A stretch of 64,000 nucleotides of DNA from Streptomyces xantholiticus (lineage in GTDB: Bacteria; Actinomycetota; Actinomycetes; Streptomycetales; Streptomycetaceae). Every line of letters begins with the position of its first letter. Position 1 is the stretch's first letter. Position numbers and translations under genes: made by a program. The stretch spans positions 62,001-126,000 of the forward strand of contig NZ_BMWB01000004.1 in assembly GCF_014651015.1 (NCBI RefSeq), read 5' to 3'. The notes beneath the pieces were generated by a model. The model made no database searches. It had not been told where the DNA came from and was given only the letters and a program-made list of their open reading frames with translations. Of the stretch, positions 46,203 to 56,305 are shown piece after piece.

Positions 46203-47944
46203 CAGTTGCCCCTCGAGTCGTTGAACTTGTCCACCAACCTCTGGTGCTCGGCGAACGTCTTGGCGAACTCGGTCTTCTTCATGCCGTCGGTTGCCACGAA
46301 GTACAGCCAGCCGTCGTCCGTCGGGTTGAGGGCGGCGGCCAGAGCCTCGTTGCCCGGGTTGCTGATCGGCCCCGGCGTCAGCCCCTTCTGGGTGTACGTG
46401 TTGTACGGGTCCTGGTTGCTGTTGATCTCGTCCTCGGAGATGTCGATCTTGCTCTGGCCCTTGAGGTAGTTGAACGCCGAGTCGAACTGGAGCAACTGGT
46501 TCGTCTCCGTGTTGGTGGGCTCGAGACGGTTGTAGACGACCTCGGACATCTTGCGGAAGTCGTCGTGCGTCTTGCCCTCGACCTGTACCAGGCTGGCGAG
46601 CGTGAGCAGTTCCCAGGGGCCTTCAAGACCGAGAGCCTCCGCCTTCGACTCCAGGCCGGCCTTCTCGTACTCCGCGTTGGCTCGGGCGACCATCTTCTTG
46701 AGTATCGCCTCGGGCTTGTCGCCCTTGGAGACCGGATAGGCGGCCGGGAAGAGGAAGCCCTCCAACGGGTCCTTGACGTCCTCGTGGTTCTTCGCCCAGC
46801 CGGGCAGACCGAGACTGTCCGCCTTCTGCTCCGCCACCTTCTCGGTGGTGCCGGCCTTCAGGTCGAGCCGCTTGTCGATCTGCTCGTACACGAGGACGTT
46901 TCGCCTGCCCTCGGCGATGACCAGGTTGTTGTGGCTCGCCGGGTCGAGCATCGACTCGACGGCGCTCTCGGCCGACTGCTCCTTCTTCAGGATGTAGACG
47001 CCGTCCTGGATCAAGCCCCCCTCGGGGTTCTTGCTCTGGGCGGCGATGAACGCGTCGACGCTCTTGACGACGCCGTTGCTCTTGAGGATGTTGCCGATCT
47101 CGCTGCCGGTGGCATTCTTCGGGATCGTCACCTCGACGGTCGTGGCGATGCCGGTGCCCTCGAAGTCCTCGGGCTCGCCGAACTGGTCCTGCCAGAACTG
47201 GTACCCGAAGTATCCGACGGCGCCGAGGCCGCCCGTGAGAACCGCGGCGACCAGCAGGCAGGCCAGGCCGTTGCGGCCGCCCTTCTTCTTCGTCTTCCCC
47301 TTGCCACGGCGGTCCCGGCCGTCGCCGCCCCGGCGCGGGTCGCGCGGATCGTCGTCACGACCGTCGTCATCGTCGTCGCGGCCCGTGAAGAAGGGGTGGG
47401 TCTCCTCCTGCTGGGCCTCGGCATCCCAGTCGGTGGCCGATTCCCGCTCCGCGGCCTGGCGCCGATCCGGGGGCTGCGGCGGCGGGTAGGAGGCCTCGGC
47501 CGTGCCGTAGTAGTCCCCCTGCTGATCGGCGGTACCGCCCGGGCGACCGCCGTAGGTGGCCGACGGGTCGGCGCCGTGCGGCACCGCGGCCTGCCGGCCC
47601 GTCTCCCAGCCACCGTCGTGGTGCTGCTGCTGGTACGGGTCCTGGTACTGCTGCCCGCCCTGCTGCTGGTACGGGTCCTGGTACGCGCCCTGCTGGGCGC
47701 CGTACCGCTGGTCCCCGTACTGCTGGTCTCCGTACTGCTGACTGCCGTACTGCTGACTGCCGTACTGCTGACTGCCGTACTGCTCCTGGGCGTAAGGCTC
47801 CTGCTGCGGGTACTGCTGCTGCGCCTGGTTCCCGTACTGAGCGTGACCGGCCGCGGCCTGCTCCCCTCCCCACCGCTGGTCCTCGTGCAGGGGGTCCTCG
47901 GGATGCCACGGTTCGGAGCCGGGGCCCCGGCCATACTCAGTCAT
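46202..47944 (-). CDS. mltG: Endolytic murein transglycosylase MltG
   Basis: A 580-residue membrane enzyme that cuts nascent peptidoglycan and ends glycan chains. The long cytoplasmic N-terminus (1-225) is Gln/Tyr/Gly-rich with tandem QQYGS repeats and an Asp/Lys-rich stretch. One membrane span lies at about 226-248, then a LysM-like subdomain and the YceG catalytic domain with LEGFLFPAAY (394-403), SLVQVEG (451-457, matching the SIVEKE motif of E. coli) and YNRL (471-474). ATG at 47944 has AGGGG upstream. Such an N-terminal extension suggests an actinobacterial regulatory or scaffold role. Confidence 0.93.
   Translation of the reverse strand: MTEYGRGPGSEPWHPEDPLHEDQRWGGEQAAAGHAQYGNQAQQQYPQQEPYAQEQYGSQQYGSQQYGSQQYGDQQYGDQRYGAQQGAYQDPYQQQGGQQYQDPYQQQHHDGGWETGRQAAVPHGADPSATYGGRPGGTADQQGDYYGTAEASYPPPQPPDRRQAAERESATDWDAEAQQEETHPFFTGRDDDDDGRDDDPRDPRRGGDGRDRRGKGKTKKKGGRNGLACLLVAAVLTGGLGAVGYFGYQFWQDQFGEPEDFEGTGIATTVEVTIPKNATGSEIGNILKSNGVVKSVDAFIAAQSKNPEGGLIQDGVYILKKEQSAESAVESMLDPASHNNLVIAEGRRNVLVYEQIDKRLDLKAGTTEKVAEQKADSLGLPGWAKNHEDVKDPLEGFLFPAAYPVSKGDKPEAILKKMVARANAEYEKAGLESKAEALGLEGPWELLTLASLVQVEGKTHDDFRKMSEVVYNRLEPTNTETNQLLQFDSAFNYLKGQSKIDISEDEINSNQDPYNTYTQKGLTPGPISNPGNEALAAALNPTDDGWLYFVATDGMKKTEFAKTFAEHQRLVDKFNDSRGN
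47690..47785 (-). repeat. Tandem 15-bp repeats encoding QQYGS/D in mltG
   Basis: About six copies of a 15-bp unit encode QYGS/QQYGS/QQYGD/QRYGA at residues 54-85 of MltG. Near-identical nucleotide units suggest slippage-driven expansion, so copy number may vary between strains. They lie in the disordered cytoplasmic tail. Confidence 0.9.
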
Positions 47945-48046
47945 CGATCCCCTAGGGCCGCGAGACGGCGCGGAACGATCCGCCTCTTTTCTGTGCGGCG
48001 GCTGTTCGAACACCGCCGCATCGCGCGGAACGTTACCGTATCGCGA

Positions 48047-48520
48047 TCAGACAATCAGTTCGATGCCCTCCCCTGGAGCAACGCCTGACGCCCGTTCGGA
48101 CTCCAGAGCGTTCTGAAGGATCACCACAGCGGCAGCCTGGTCGATGACGGACCTGCCCTTTTTGGACTTCACGCCCGAAGCCCGCAGCCCCTGAGTGGCT
48201 GTCACTGTGGTCATCCTCTCGTCGACGAGGCGGACCGGCACCGGTTTGACGCCCTGGGCAAGCGTCCGGGCGAAGCCACGGATCTTCTTCGCCGCCGGGC
48301 CTTCCCGCCCGCTGAGCGAACGGGGCAGGCCGACCACGATCTCGATCGGCTCGTACTCGTCGACAAGTTGACGCAGCCGCCGGTGGGCGGCCGGGACGTC
48401 GCGTCCCGGTACGGTCTCCACCGGCGTGGCGAGGAGCCCGTCGGGGTCGCACGAGGCGACCCCGATCCGGGCGTCCCCGACGTCGATCGCCAGCCGACGT
48501 CCTCTGCGCATGGCCATCAC
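48047..48520 (-). CDS. ruvX: RuvX/YqgF family putative pre-16S rRNA nuclease
   Basis: A 157-residue RNase-H-fold protein, long called a Holliday junction resolvase but in E. coli shown to act in 16S rRNA 5' maturation. It has [15 protein letters not shown] with the first catalytic Asp, [20 protein letters not shown] (Glu) and [13 protein letters not shown] (Asp). GTG at 48520 overlaps the alaS stop by 4 bases; ATGs at 48517 and 48511 are alternatives. Confidence 0.94.
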   Translation of the reverse strand: MMAMRRGRRLAIDVGDARIGVASCDPDGLLATPVETVPGRDVPAAHRRLRQLVDEYEPIEIVVGLPRSLSGREGPAAKKIRGFARTLAQGVKPVPVRLVDERMTTVTATQGLRASGVKSKKGRSVIDQAAAVVILQNALESERASGVAPGEGIELIV

Positions 48521-51186
48521 GCGGTCTCGGCGACGAGACGCTCGACGGCGGCGACGGCGTCGCCGATGGCGTCCGGGTTCTGGCCGCCGCCCTGGGCGAC
48601 GTCCGGCTTGCCGCCTCCGCCGCCGCCGAGCGTCTTGGCCGCGGTACGGACCAGGTCACCGGCCTTGAGGCCGCGCTCGCGGGCGGCCTCGTTGGTGGCG
48701 ATGACGGTGAGCGGACGCCCGCCCGCGGTGGTGAACACGGCGACGACGGCCGGGCGGTCACCGGGGATGCGGCCGCGGACGTCGAGGACCAGCTTGCGCA
48801 GGTCGTCGGCGGACGTGCCGTCCGGAACCGTGCCGGTCACCAGGGCGACGCCACGGACGTCCTTGGCGCCCTCGGCGAGCCCGGCGGCGGCGCCCAGCAC
48901 CTTCTCCGCCCGGAACTTCTCGATCTCCTTCTCGGCGTCCTTCAGCTTGCCGAGCATGGCGGCGATCTTCTCCGGCAGCTCCTCGGAGCGGCCCTTGAGA
49001 AGTTCCTGGAGCTGGGCGACGACCGTGTGCTCCTTGGCGAGGAAGTTGTACGCGTCCACGCCGACGAGGGCCTCGACACGGCGGACACCCGAGCCGATGG
49101 AGGACTCGCCGAGCAGTTTCACCAGACCGAGCTGGGCGGTGTTGTGGACGTGCGTGCCGCCACACAGCTCCTTGGAGAAGTCGCCGATGGTCACGACGCG
49201 CACCCGCTCGCCGTACTTCTCGCCGAACTCGGCGATGGCGCCCTGCTTCTTGGCGTCGTCGATGCTCATGACCTCGGCGTGCACATCCAGTTCACGGGCG
49301 AGGACCTCGTTGATCTTCTGCTCGACGTCGGTGAGGACCGTGCCGGGTACGGCGTTCGGCGAGCCGAAGTCGAAGCGGAAGCGGCCCGGCGAGTTCTCCG
49401 AGCCGGCCTGGGCGGCCGTCGGGCCGAGGGCGTCGCGCAGGGCCTGGTGGGTCAGGTGGGTGGCGCTGTGGGCGCGGGCGATGGCGCGGCGGCGGCGTAC
49501 GTCGATGGCGGCGTAGGCCGAGGCGCCGACGGTGACCTCGCCGACCTGGACGACACCCTTGTGAACGCTGATGCCCGGCACGGGCTGCTGGACGTCGCGG
49601 ACCTGGATCACGGCGCCCGAGTGCAGCTTGATCCGGCCCTGGTCGGCGAGCTGGCCACCGCCCTCGGCGTAGAAGGGCGTCCGGTCGAGGACGACCTCGA
49701 CCTCGTCCCCCTCGGAGGCGGCCGGGGAGGAGACACCGTCGACCAGCAGGCCGACGACGGTCGACTCGCCCTCGGTGGAGCCGTAGCCGGTGAACTCGGT
49801 GCTGCCCGAGGTGTCGGCGACCTCGCGATAGACGGAGAGGTTGGCGTGACCGGTCTTCTTGGCCTTGGCATCGGCCTTGGCCTTGTCCCGCTGCTGCTTC
49901 ATCAGGCGGCGGAAGCCGTCCTCGTCCACGCTCAGGCCCTGTTCGGCGGCCATCTCGAGGGTGAGGTCGATCGGGAAGCCCCACGTGTCGTGGAGCAGGA
50001 AGGCCTTGTCACCCGGGAGGACGGTGCCGCCGGCGGCCTTGGTCTCCGTGACGGCGGTGTCGAGGATGTTGGTGCCGCTCTTGAGGGCCTTGAGGAAGGC
50101 GGCCTCCTCGGCGACGGCGACGGACTCGATGCGCTTGCGGTCGGTGATCAGCTCCGGGTACTGCTGCCCCATGGTGTCGATCACGACGTCGACCAGGTCC
50201 TTGACGACCGGACCGGTGGCGCCCATCAGCCGCATGTTGCGGATGGCGCGGCGCATGATGCGGCGCAGCACATAACCGCGGCCCTCGTTGCCGGGGGTGA
50301 CGCCGTCGCCGATGAGCATCGTGGAGGTGCGGATGTGATCCGCGACGACGCGCAGGGAGACGTCGGAGCCGTGGTCGGCGCCGTAGCGCACGCCGGTCAG
50401 CTCGGTGGCCCTGTCCATGACGACGCGCAGGGTGTCGGTCTCGTACATGTTCTGCACGCCCTGAAGGATCATCGCGAGGCGTTCGAGTCCGAGACCGGTG
50501 TCGATGTTCTTGCTCGGCAGGTCACCGAGGATCGGGAAGTCCTCCTTGCCCTCGCCGGCGCCGCGCTCGTACTGCATGAAGACCAGGTTCCAGATCTCCA
50601 CGTAGCGCTCGTCGTTGACGGCCGGGCCGCCCTCCTCCCCGAACTCCGGACCGCGGTCGTAGTTGATCTCGGAGCACGGTCCGCAGGGGCCGGGGACGCC
50701 CATGGACCAGAAGTTGTCCTTCTTGCCAAGGCGCTGGATGCGTTCGGCCGGCACACCGACGACGTCGCGCCAGATCTGCTCGGCCTCGTCGTCGTCGAGG
50801 TAGACGGTGATCCACAGGCGCTCGGGGTCGAGGCCGTAACCGCCCTTGTCCTGGGGGCTGGTGAGCAGCTCCCAGGCGAGCTTGATGGCGCCTTCCTTGA
50901 AGTAGTCGCCGAAGGAGAAGTTGCCGCACATCTGGAAGAAGGTGCCGTGCCGGGTGGTCTTGCCGACCTCTTCGATGTCCGGCGTACGCACACACTTCTG
51001 CACGCTGGTCACACGTGGGGCGGGCGGCTTGACCTCACCCAGGAAGTAGGGCTTGAAGGGGACCATTCCGGCGGGGACCAGGAGCAGAGTCGGGTCGTCC
51101 GCGATGAGCGACGCCGAAGGGACGACGGTGTGCCCGCGCTCCTCGAAGAAGCTCAGCCAGCGGCGGCGGATTTCAGCCGACTCCAT
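48517..51186 (-). CDS. alaS: Alanyl-tRNA synthetase
   Basis: An 889-residue class II synthetase. Aminoacylation domain at the N-terminus ([20 protein letters not shown]; motif [20 protein letters not shown]), tRNA-recognition domain, then the editing domain with [11 protein letters not shown] and CGGTHV zinc ligands, and a Gly-rich C-Ala domain ([17 protein letters not shown]). All functional motifs are intact. Its ATG overlaps the upstream DUF6167 stop by one base and its stop overlaps ruvX by four. Confidence 0.97.
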   Translation of the reverse strand: MESAEIRRRWLSFFEERGHTVVPSASLIADDPTLLLVPAGMVPFKPYFLGEVKPPAPRVTSVQKCVRTPDIEEVGKTTRHGTFFQMCGNFSFGDYFKEGAIKLAWELLTSPQDKGGYGLDPERLWITVYLDDDEAEQIWRDVVGVPAERIQRLGKKDNFWSMGVPGPCGPCSEINYDRGPEFGEEGGPAVNDERYVEIWNLVFMQYERGAGEGKEDFPILGDLPSKNIDTGLGLERLAMILQGVQNMYETDTLRVVMDRATELTGVRYGADHGSDVSLRVVADHIRTSTMLIGDGVTPGNEGRGYVLRRIMRRAIRNMRLMGATGPVVKDLVDVVIDTMGQQYPELITDRKRIESVAVAEEAAFLKALKSGTNILDTAVTETKAAGGTVLPGDKAFLLHDTWGFPIDLTLEMAAEQGLSVDEDGFRRLMKQQRDKAKADAKAKKTGHANLSVYREVADTSGSTEFTGYGSTEGESTVVGLLVDGVSSPAASEGDEVEVVLDRTPFYAEGGGQLADQGRIKLHSGAVIQVRDVQQPVPGISVHKGVVQVGEVTVGASAYAAIDVRRRRAIARAHSATHLTHQALRDALGPTAAQAGSENSPGRFRFDFGSPNAVPGTVLTDVEQKINEVLARELDVHAEVMSIDDAKKQGAIAEFGEKYGERVRVVTIGDFSKELCGGTHVHNTAQLGLVKLLGESSIGSGVRRVEALVGVDAYNFLAKEHTVVAQLQELLKGRSEELPEKIAAMLGKLKDAEKEIEKFRAEKVLGAAAGLAEGAKDVRGVALVTGTVPDGTSADDLRKLVLDVRGRIPGDRPAVVAVFTTAGGRPLTVIATNEAARERGLKAGDLVRTAAKTLGGGGGGKPDVAQGGGQNPDAIGDAVAAVERLVAETA

Positions 51187-51605
51187 CAGTGGTCCTCATT
51201 CCGGTTGGACGAGTGCTCGCCGTACGGCTCTTCGCCGTGCGAGGGCTCGGTGTTCGAACGCCTGTCGTGCTTCGCAGGCTTGTGGTGTGACGTCTTGCCG
51301 TGCAGGTAGGTGATCTGCGCGGGCTCACCCCTCACGACCGCCGCCCTCCCCCGCTGCGCGGGGAGTTCGGGGTCCGCCGAGGCTCGCAGCCCCAGCACCT
51401 CGGCGAGTTCGCCTTCGCGCTGGACCATTCCCGACCTGACGTCGAGCGCGAAATCCTTGAGCCGGTGGCCGGCGTCGACCGCCTTGTTCGCCGCCTGCGC
51501 GGCAAGGCTCTCAGGAGTGAGCTGCTTGAGCTTGCGGTTGACCTTGGTGGTGGCCCACACGCCGGCTGCTGCGCCGGCGGTGAACCAGAACGTGCGGCGG
51601 AACAT
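51186..51605 (-). CDS. DUF6167 family protein
   Basis: A 139-residue protein of unknown function. The N-terminus has a short hydrophobic segment ([15 protein letters not shown], 6-20) that may anchor it, then a helical region ([20 protein letters not shown]) and a His/Glu/Asn-rich disordered tail. The family sits before alaS in Streptomyces, and the one-base overlap (TGATG) ties its translation to alaS. No catalytic motif is visible. Confidence 0.82.
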   Translation of the reverse strand: MFRRTFWFTAGAAAGVWATTKVNRKLKQLTPESLAAQAANKAVDAGHRLKDFALDVRSGMVQREGELAEVLGLRASADPELPAQRGRAAVVRGEPAQITYLHGKTSHHKPAKHDRRSNTEPSHGEEPYGEHSSNRNEDH

Positions 51606-51611
51606 GCTGCC

Positions 51612-52043
51612 TCAGCCCTTCCGGTCCTTGCGCCGGGCACCCGGCACGGTGCGGCCCACGACGACGGCGCGACGCGACGGTGCGGCCGGCTTGTCGTCGC
51701 CCTTGCGGCTCATGGCACGGCGGACGCCGTAGCCGAACGCCGCGACCTTGACGAGCGGGCCGCCGAAGGTGGAGGCGACCGTCGTGGAGAGCGCGGAGGC
51801 GTTGGAGGTGACCTCCTGGACGTCCGTCGCGATGGCGTCGACCCGGTCGAGCTGGGTCTGTGCGGAGCGCACCGTCGCGGAGGCGTCGGCCAGCAGGGGC
51901 ACCGCCTGTTCGGTCACGTCCGCCACGAGTTTGGTGGTCGCCCTGAGCGTCTGGGCCAGCCTCACCAGTACCACGGCGAGGAAGGAGACCAAGATCGCCC
52001 AGAAGACGGCCACCAGAATCCCGGCAACCTCTCCACCGGTCAC
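51612..52043 (-). CDS. DUF948 domain-containing membrane protein
   Basis: A 143-residue protein with one N-terminal membrane helix (about 5-27; VAGILVAVFWAILVSFLAVV) and a long amphipathic helical region (30-95) typical of DUF948 proteins, then a basic tail. It is 6 bp upstream of the DUF6167 gene and heads the DUF948-DUF6167-alaS-ruvX-mltG-aroE row, all closely spaced. Function unknown; similar proteins are thought to be envelope-associated. GTG start at 52043. Confidence 0.82.
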   Translation of the reverse strand: MTGGEVAGILVAVFWAILVSFLAVVLVRLAQTLRATTKLVADVTEQAVPLLADASATVRSAQTQLDRVDAIATDVQEVTSNASALSTTVASTFGGPLVKVAAFGYGVRRAMSRKGDDKPAAPSRRAVVVGRTVPGARRKDRKG

Positions 52044-52710
52044 TGCGCACCGCTCTCTGCTCGTCTTCGGGTACTCGAGAAATGGTCCTCCGAGCCTATC
52101 GCGCCCCAGACGGCGGGCCGTACCGCATTACCCGCGCGCAGCGGGCCGTTGCCGCGGGCCGATTGTACGCGGTGCTCATGCATGATTCCGCTGTGTGTTC
52201 CCATGCGAAAGGCCTGGTCGCCCGGTCCGGGGTCCGTCGCGAGGAGTCCGGGCCGGCCGAGCCGCCGGGCTGCGGACGCGGTCCGCGCCTACGGGGCCGA
52301 GTGGCTCGAGGCGATCGGCGGCGCCGAGCGGCTGCGCAGACTCCCCGCGACGGGCACCTGGAACTCGCCACCTGGTGCCAGCTCGAAGGTTCGGCCCGCG
52401 CCAGGCCGAGGAGGCAGCACGCTCACCGGTCTGCGGGCGCCGCTGGAGCTGTGCCAGTGCGACCTTCGGCAAGCGCACCTGGGACGGCATCCGGCGGGTG
52501 CCCTGTCGCTCCACCGGGTCGCCTGTGCGGCCGACTTGGCGGAAGGCCGGCCAGCCGGCTGGAACGGTGCCCGACCGGGCCGCACGGGCCGGTCACGAGA
52601 ACTCGACCGGTGGGGCCGCGGCGTGTGCGACCCACAAAAGCGGCAGCCCGCCGGCTCCCCCACCGGGAATGGCGGGCAAGCGGCGGGCTGAAGCGCTCTG
52701 AGCGGCTATT
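52044..52710. other. Gene-poor spacer between the alaS cluster and rpsD
   Basis: About 670 bp without a supportable gene. Several open frames exist on both strands, but none has normal codon bias throughout or a family match I recognise. A short run around 52270-52350 on the plus strand (frame giving YGAEWLEAIGGAERLRRL) looks protein-like and may be debris of a lost gene. A 10-bp stem (CAGCCCGCCG 52644-52653 with its complement at 52681-52690) lies near the end. Confidence 0.6.
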
Positions 52711-52712
52711 CC

Positions 52713-52730
52713 CCCGGCGCTATCGCCGGG
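52713..52730 (-). terminator. Terminator of rpsD
   Basis: A 7-bp stem CCCGGCG / CGCCGGG with loop CTAT, 12 bp beyond the rpsD stop on the minus strand. A weaker outer hairpin (52644-52690) follows. Confidence 0.65.
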
Positions 52731-52742
52731 AGGTGCCCCAGA

Positions 52743-53357
52743 TCAGCGGGCGTAGTACTCGACGACCAGCTGCTCGTCGCAGATGACCGGAACTTCCTTG
52801 CGCTGCGGGTCGCGGTCCAGGCGGAACGCCAGGGCCTTGAGGTTGACCTGCAGGTAGCGCGGCGTCTCACCGTCGGCGGCGAAGCCACCCTCACGAGCGA
52901 CGTGGAACAGGGCCTTCTCGCGGGAGCGCTCGCGGACCATCACGACGTCGTCGGGACGGACGCGGAACGACGGCTTGTCGACCTTGCCACCGTTGACCTC
53001 GATGTGGCCGTGGACGACCATCTGACGGGCCTGGTAGATGGTGCGGGCGATACCCGAACGCAGGACCAGGGCGTCGAGACGACGCTCGAGCTCGATGACC
53101 AGGGCCTCGCCCGTCTTGCCCTCGGCCTTGCGGGCGCGGTCGTAGGCGCGGGCCATCTGCTTCTCGCTGATGTCGTACTGCGCGCGCAGACGCTGCTTCT
53201 CGAGCAGACGGACCTTGTAGTCCGAGTTCTGCTTGCGGCCACGGCCGTGCTCGCCCGGCGGGTAGGGGCGGGCTTCGAAGTACTTGACAGCCTTCGGCGT
53301 CAGGGCGATACCGAGGGCACGCGACTTCTTGACCTTGGGACGCGACTGGTTAGGCAC
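52743..53357 (-). CDS. rpsD: 30S ribosomal protein S4 (zinc-independent form)
   Basis: The 204-residue primary 16S rRNA-binding protein. The S4 RNA-binding domain (about 95-160; [16 protein letters not shown]) and the C-terminal [14 protein letters not shown] are standard. The N-terminus lacks the zinc-binding cysteine cluster seen in the C+ form, so this is the C- paralogue type that serves when zinc is scarce, here apparently as the main S4. GTG at 53357 has GGAG just upstream. It stands alone, away from the ribosomal operons, as in other Streptomyces. Confidence 0.96.
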   Translation of the reverse strand: MPNQSRPKVKKSRALGIALTPKAVKYFEARPYPPGEHGRGRKQNSDYKVRLLEKQRLRAQYDISEKQMARAYDRARKAEGKTGEALVIELERRLDALVLRSGIARTIYQARQMVVHGHIEVNGGKVDKPSFRVRPDDVVMVRERSREKALFHVAREGGFAADGETPRYLQVNLKALAFRLDRDPQRKEVPVICDEQLVVEYYAR

Positions 53358-53380
53358 GTTCTCCAGACCTCCGTTGTAGG

Positions 53381-53399
53381 TTAGGTTAGGCTCACCTTA
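53381..53399 (+). promoter_or_regulatory. Iron box (DmdR1/IdeR/DtxR operator)
   Basis: TTAGGTTAGGCTCACCTTA matches the DtxR-family iron-box consensus (TTAGGTTAGGCTAACCTAA) at 17 of 19 positions. It lies 14 bp before the start of the DUF2470 gene and 23 bp before the divergent rpsD start. Iron-loaded DmdR1 bound here would block transcription of the DUF2470 gene; an effect on rpsD is possible but less likely. Confidence 0.85.
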
Positions 53400-53413
53400 C
53401 TCAAGGAGATCGC

Positions 53414-54241
53414 ATGTCTCGCCCTGGGAACACCAAGCGCATCACGGACAGCACAAAGAACGCCGATGCTTCTGCGAGCATCGAGGTGACGGAGGTCCGA
53501 TCAGCTCATGGTCAGCCGCGTCCCAGCGGGCTTGAAATCACTCGGATGCCGTCAGCAGCCGAGCGCACACGAACTCTCGTACAGAGTACATGCTCAGCCA
53601 TGGTGCTCGTGCCCGGGCTGGAAGGCGCCCGCCCGGAGCAGCTGAGCCCGCAGGCCAGGGCCGTCGGGGCCGACGGCGAGGTCTTCCTGCTGTTCCCGGC
53701 CGACTCGCCCGCCGTCCGGGCCGCAACCCACGCGCAGGACGACGAACTGTCCGCCGTGCTCGAGCTCACCGACGTCGCGCCGGTCGCCGTCCCGAACCGT
53801 ATCCGGGGGCGCGCCTGGATCTCCGGCTGGCTGACCCGCATGCCCGGCCTGGCGGCCGAGCCCGGGTACATGATGCTGCGCCTGGAGGTCGGCGAGGCGA
53901 GCGTGGACGACCTGTGGGGCGCCTCGCACGTGGAGCCGGAGGCGTTCGCGAGCGCGTCCGCCGATCCCATCGTGGCCCACGAGACCGAACTCCTGCAGCA
54001 TCTGGCCTCGGCGCACAGCGATCAGGTGCAGGCGCTCGGCTCGCTGCTCGGCGACAGGGCAGGCAGCCGGTCCACGACCGGCCGGCGTGCGGTACCGCTC
54101 GCGCTGGACCGGTTCGGGCTGCGAGTGCGGTTCACCGGCGAGCGCTGCTTCGACGCGCGCTTCGACTTCCCCGTCCCGGTGGCTGACGTCCCGGAACTGC
54201 GTCGCGCCATGCGCACCCTCTTCGAGGCGGCGTCCGGCTGA
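53414..54241 (+). CDS. DUF2470 domain-containing protein, probably iron-regulated haem/iron utilisation
   Basis: A 275-residue soluble protein with a split-barrel-like N-terminal part (about 45-170; ERTRTLVQSTCSAMVLVPG and AWISGWLTRMPG) and a C-terminal DUF2470 helical domain (about 180-270; HLASAHSDQVQALGSLLGD, CFDARFDFPVPV). DUF2470 is found in HugZ-type haem-degrading and related proteins. An iron box directly precedes it, supporting a role in iron or haem handling. ATG at 53414 has a perfect AAGGAG; an in-frame ATG at 53546 begins the conserved part but has no Shine-Dalgarno. Confidence 0.85.
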   Translation: MSRPGNTKRITDSTKNADASASIEVTEVRSAHGQPRPSGLEITRMPSAAERTRTLVQSTCSAMVLVPGLEGARPEQLSPQARAVGADGEVFLLFPADSPAVRAATHAQDDELSAVLELTDVAPVAVPNRIRGRAWISGWLTRMPGLAAEPGYMMLRLEVGEASVDDLWGASHVEPEAFASASADPIVAHETELLQHLASAHSDQVQALGSLLGDRAGSRSTTGRRAVPLALDRFGLRVRFTGERCFDARFDFPVPVADVPELRRAMRTLFEAASG

Positions 54242-54248
54242 CCCCCGG

Positions 54249-55604
54249 TCAGCCCTCCTCGCCGCGCAGGCGCTCGCGCACCCTCTCCACCACGTCCGCG
54301 TACCGAGCCTCCGCGCCGTAGCGCGTCGGCTCGTAGTACCGCCGGCCGTGGACCGCGTCCGGAGCGTACTGCTGGGCGGCGATGGCGCCCGGGACGTCGT
54401 GCGGATACACATAGCCCTGGGCGTGGCCGAGCTTGGCCGCGCCCTTGTAGTGGCCGTCGCGCAGATGCGGCGGGACCGGACCGGCCAGGCCGTTGCGCAC
54501 GTCCTGCTGGGCGGCCGAGATCGCCGTCGTCGCCGCGTTCGACTTGGGGGCGAGCGCGAGGGCGATGGTGGCATGGCTGAGGGTCAGCGCGGCCTCGGGG
54601 AAGCCGATCATGGCGACCGCCTGGGCTGCCGCCACGGCGGTCGGAAGGGCGGTCGGGTCGGCCAGCCCGATGTCCTCGCTCGCCGAGATCATCAGCCGCC
54701 GGGCGATGAACCGCGGGTCCTCCCCCGCCTCGATCATCCGCGCAAGATAGTGCAGCGCCGCGTCCACGTCGGAGCCGCGGATCGACTTGATGAGCGCGCT
54801 GGCGACGTCGTAGTGCTGATCGCCGTCCCGGTCGTACTTCACGGCCGCCCGGTCGACGGTCTCCTCCACGGTCAGCAGACTTATGGCGTCCTCGCCCTTG
54901 TCGAGGGCCGCACCGGCCGCGGCCTCCAGCGCGGTCAGCGCCCGGCGGGCGTCACCGCCCGCGATGCGCAGCAGATGCGCCTCCGCGTCCTCGGGCAGCG
55001 ACACGGCGCCGCCGAGCCCCCGGTCCTCGGCGAGCGCACGGCGCAGCAGACCGCGGACGTCGTCGTCGGTCAGGGACTCCAGCGTCAGCAGCAGCGAACG
55101 GGAGAGCAGCGGCGAGATCACCGAGAAGTAGGGGTTCTCCGTGGTGGCGGCGATCAGGGTGACCCAGCGGTTCTCCACGGCGGGCAGCAGCGAGTCCTGC
55201 TGCGCCTTGGAGAAGCGGTGGATCTCGTCCAGGAAGAGGACCGTCTCCTTGCCGAAGCCGCCGGCGGCGCGCTTCGCGCCCTCGATGACCGCCCGGACCT
55301 CCTTGACGCCCGCCGTGATCGCGGAGAGCTCGACGAAGCGCTTGTTGGTCGCCCTGGAGACGACATGGGCGAGCGTGGTCTTGCCGGTGCCGGGCGGGCC
55401 CCAAAGGATCACCGACGAGACCCCGGCCGGCCCTCCACCGCCCTCGCCGACCAGACGGCGCAGCGGTGATCCGGGCTTGAGCAGATGCTGCTGGCCGACG
55501 ACCTCGTCCAGGGTGCGCGGACGCATCCGGACCGCCAGCGGGCTGCTGGTCGGATCCTTCTCCTGGCGTTCTTCGGCTGCGGCGGTAAAGAGGTCGGGCT
55601 CCAC
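54249..55604 (-). CDS. rarA: Replication-associated recombination protein A (MgsA/RarA)
   Basis: A 451-residue AAA+ ATPase that acts at stalled replication forks. It has [18 protein letters not shown], Walker [16 protein letters not shown] (GPPGTGKT at 69-76), Walker [15 protein letters not shown] and the C-terminal tetramerisation domain ([19 protein letters not shown]). GTG start at 55604. It converges with the DUF2470 gene, with only 7 bp between stops. Confidence 0.95.
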   Translation of the reverse strand: MEPDLFTAAAEERQEKDPTSSPLAVRMRPRTLDEVVGQQHLLKPGSPLRRLVGEGGGGPAGVSSVILWGPPGTGKTTLAHVVSRATNKRFVELSAITAGVKEVRAVIEGAKRAAGGFGKETVLFLDEIHRFSKAQQDSLLPAVENRWVTLIAATTENPYFSVISPLLSRSLLLTLESLTDDDVRGLLRRALAEDRGLGGAVSLPEDAEAHLLRIAGGDARRALTALEAAAGAALDKGEDAISLLTVEETVDRAAVKYDRDGDQHYDVASALIKSIRGSDVDAALHYLARMIEAGEDPRFIARRLMISASEDIGLADPTALPTAVAAAQAVAMIGFPEAALTLSHATIALALAPKSNAATTAISAAQQDVRNGLAGPVPPHLRDGHYKGAAKLGHAQGYVYPHDVPGAIAAQQYAPDAVHGRRYYEPTRYGAEARYADVVERVRERLRGEEG

Positions 55605-55660
55605 GCTGTGAAGCCTATGTCAGCCCACTGACAGCGCCGGCTCCCGTCGGCCGGACCCGG

Positions 55661-56305
55661 TCAGCCGGTCCAGAAGTCCCACCAGCGGGTCAGGATCAGC
55701 ATCCCGATCACACCGATGTGCAGGACCGGGAGAACCCAGGTGAACTCGTCGAGGAAGCCCCGCACCCAGGTGGGGGCGGGCAGCAGCCCTTGGCGGACGT
55801 TGTGCGAGGTCACGTACCAGAACATGAAGATCGTGGCGACCCAGGCCAGGCAGCACCACAGGCACAGCGCGTTGATCTCGTACAGCGACTGCTGCGTCAG
55901 CCAGGCGCAGAAGCCGACACCGAAGAGCGTGCCCGCGTTGAAGGTCAGCCAGTACCAGCGGGAGAACCGGGCACCGGCCAGCAGGCTCACACCGACGCAG
56001 ACCACGATGCCGTAGGTGACGAGCCCGAGCATCGGGTTGGGGAAACCGAAGACCGCGGCCTGGTCGCTCTCCATGACGCTCCCGCAGGAGACCACCGGGT
56101 TGAGGCTGCAGCCGGGCGTGAAGGTGGTCCCGGCGATCTTCGCCTCGAGGATCTTGAACTTGTCGATGGTGATGACCCACGCGGCCAGTACACCGGCCGC
56201 GCCCGTGACGACCAGCAGCCAGGCGAGGGCACGACTGCCGCCGACGTGACGGGCACCGGACACGCCGTGGTCGGAAGACACCCCGTCAACTGCTGCAGTC
56301 GTCAT
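55661..56305 (-). CDS. Vitamin K epoxide reductase (VKOR) family membrane protein
   Basis: A 214-residue protein with about five membrane helices. The four key cysteines are present: C66 and C74 in the loop (PGCSLNPVVSCG) and the C148-x-x-C151 active site (CLWC). Bacterial VKORs reoxidise DsbA-like partners with quinone, supporting disulfide formation outside the membrane. ATG at 56305 begins with a disordered N-terminus before the first helix. A fused thioredoxin domain is absent, so a separate DsbA-like partner must exist elsewhere. Confidence 0.9.
   Translation of the reverse strand: MTTAAVDGVSSDHGVSGARHVGGSRALAWLLVVTGAAGVLAAWVITIDKFKILEAKIAGTTFTPGCSLNPVVSCGSVMESDQAAVFGFPNPMLGLVTYGIVVCVGVSLLAGARFSRWYWLTFNAGTLFGVGFCAWLTQQSLYEINALCLWCCLAWVATIFMFWYVTSHNVRQGLLPAPTWVRGFLDEFTWVLPVLHIGVIGMLILTRWWDFWTG

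Noticed and set aside
47690..47785. Short regularly repeated units that could suggest a CRISPR array
   Set aside because: The units are 15 bp, contiguous, in frame and encode QQYGS; there are no spacers.
46136..48088. A 650-codon open frame antisense to mltG with Leu/Val-rich stretches resembling membrane helices
   Set aside because: The hydrophobic runs are the complement of the Gln/Asp codons of MltG; no ribosome site and no homology.
51187..51300. T-box leader before alaS
   Set aside because: alaS overlaps the upstream gene by one base; there is no leader and no T-box sequence.
55605..55660. A terminator between the VKOR gene and rarA
   Set aside because: The 56-bp gap shows only short GC-rich complementarity, below what I would call a terminator.
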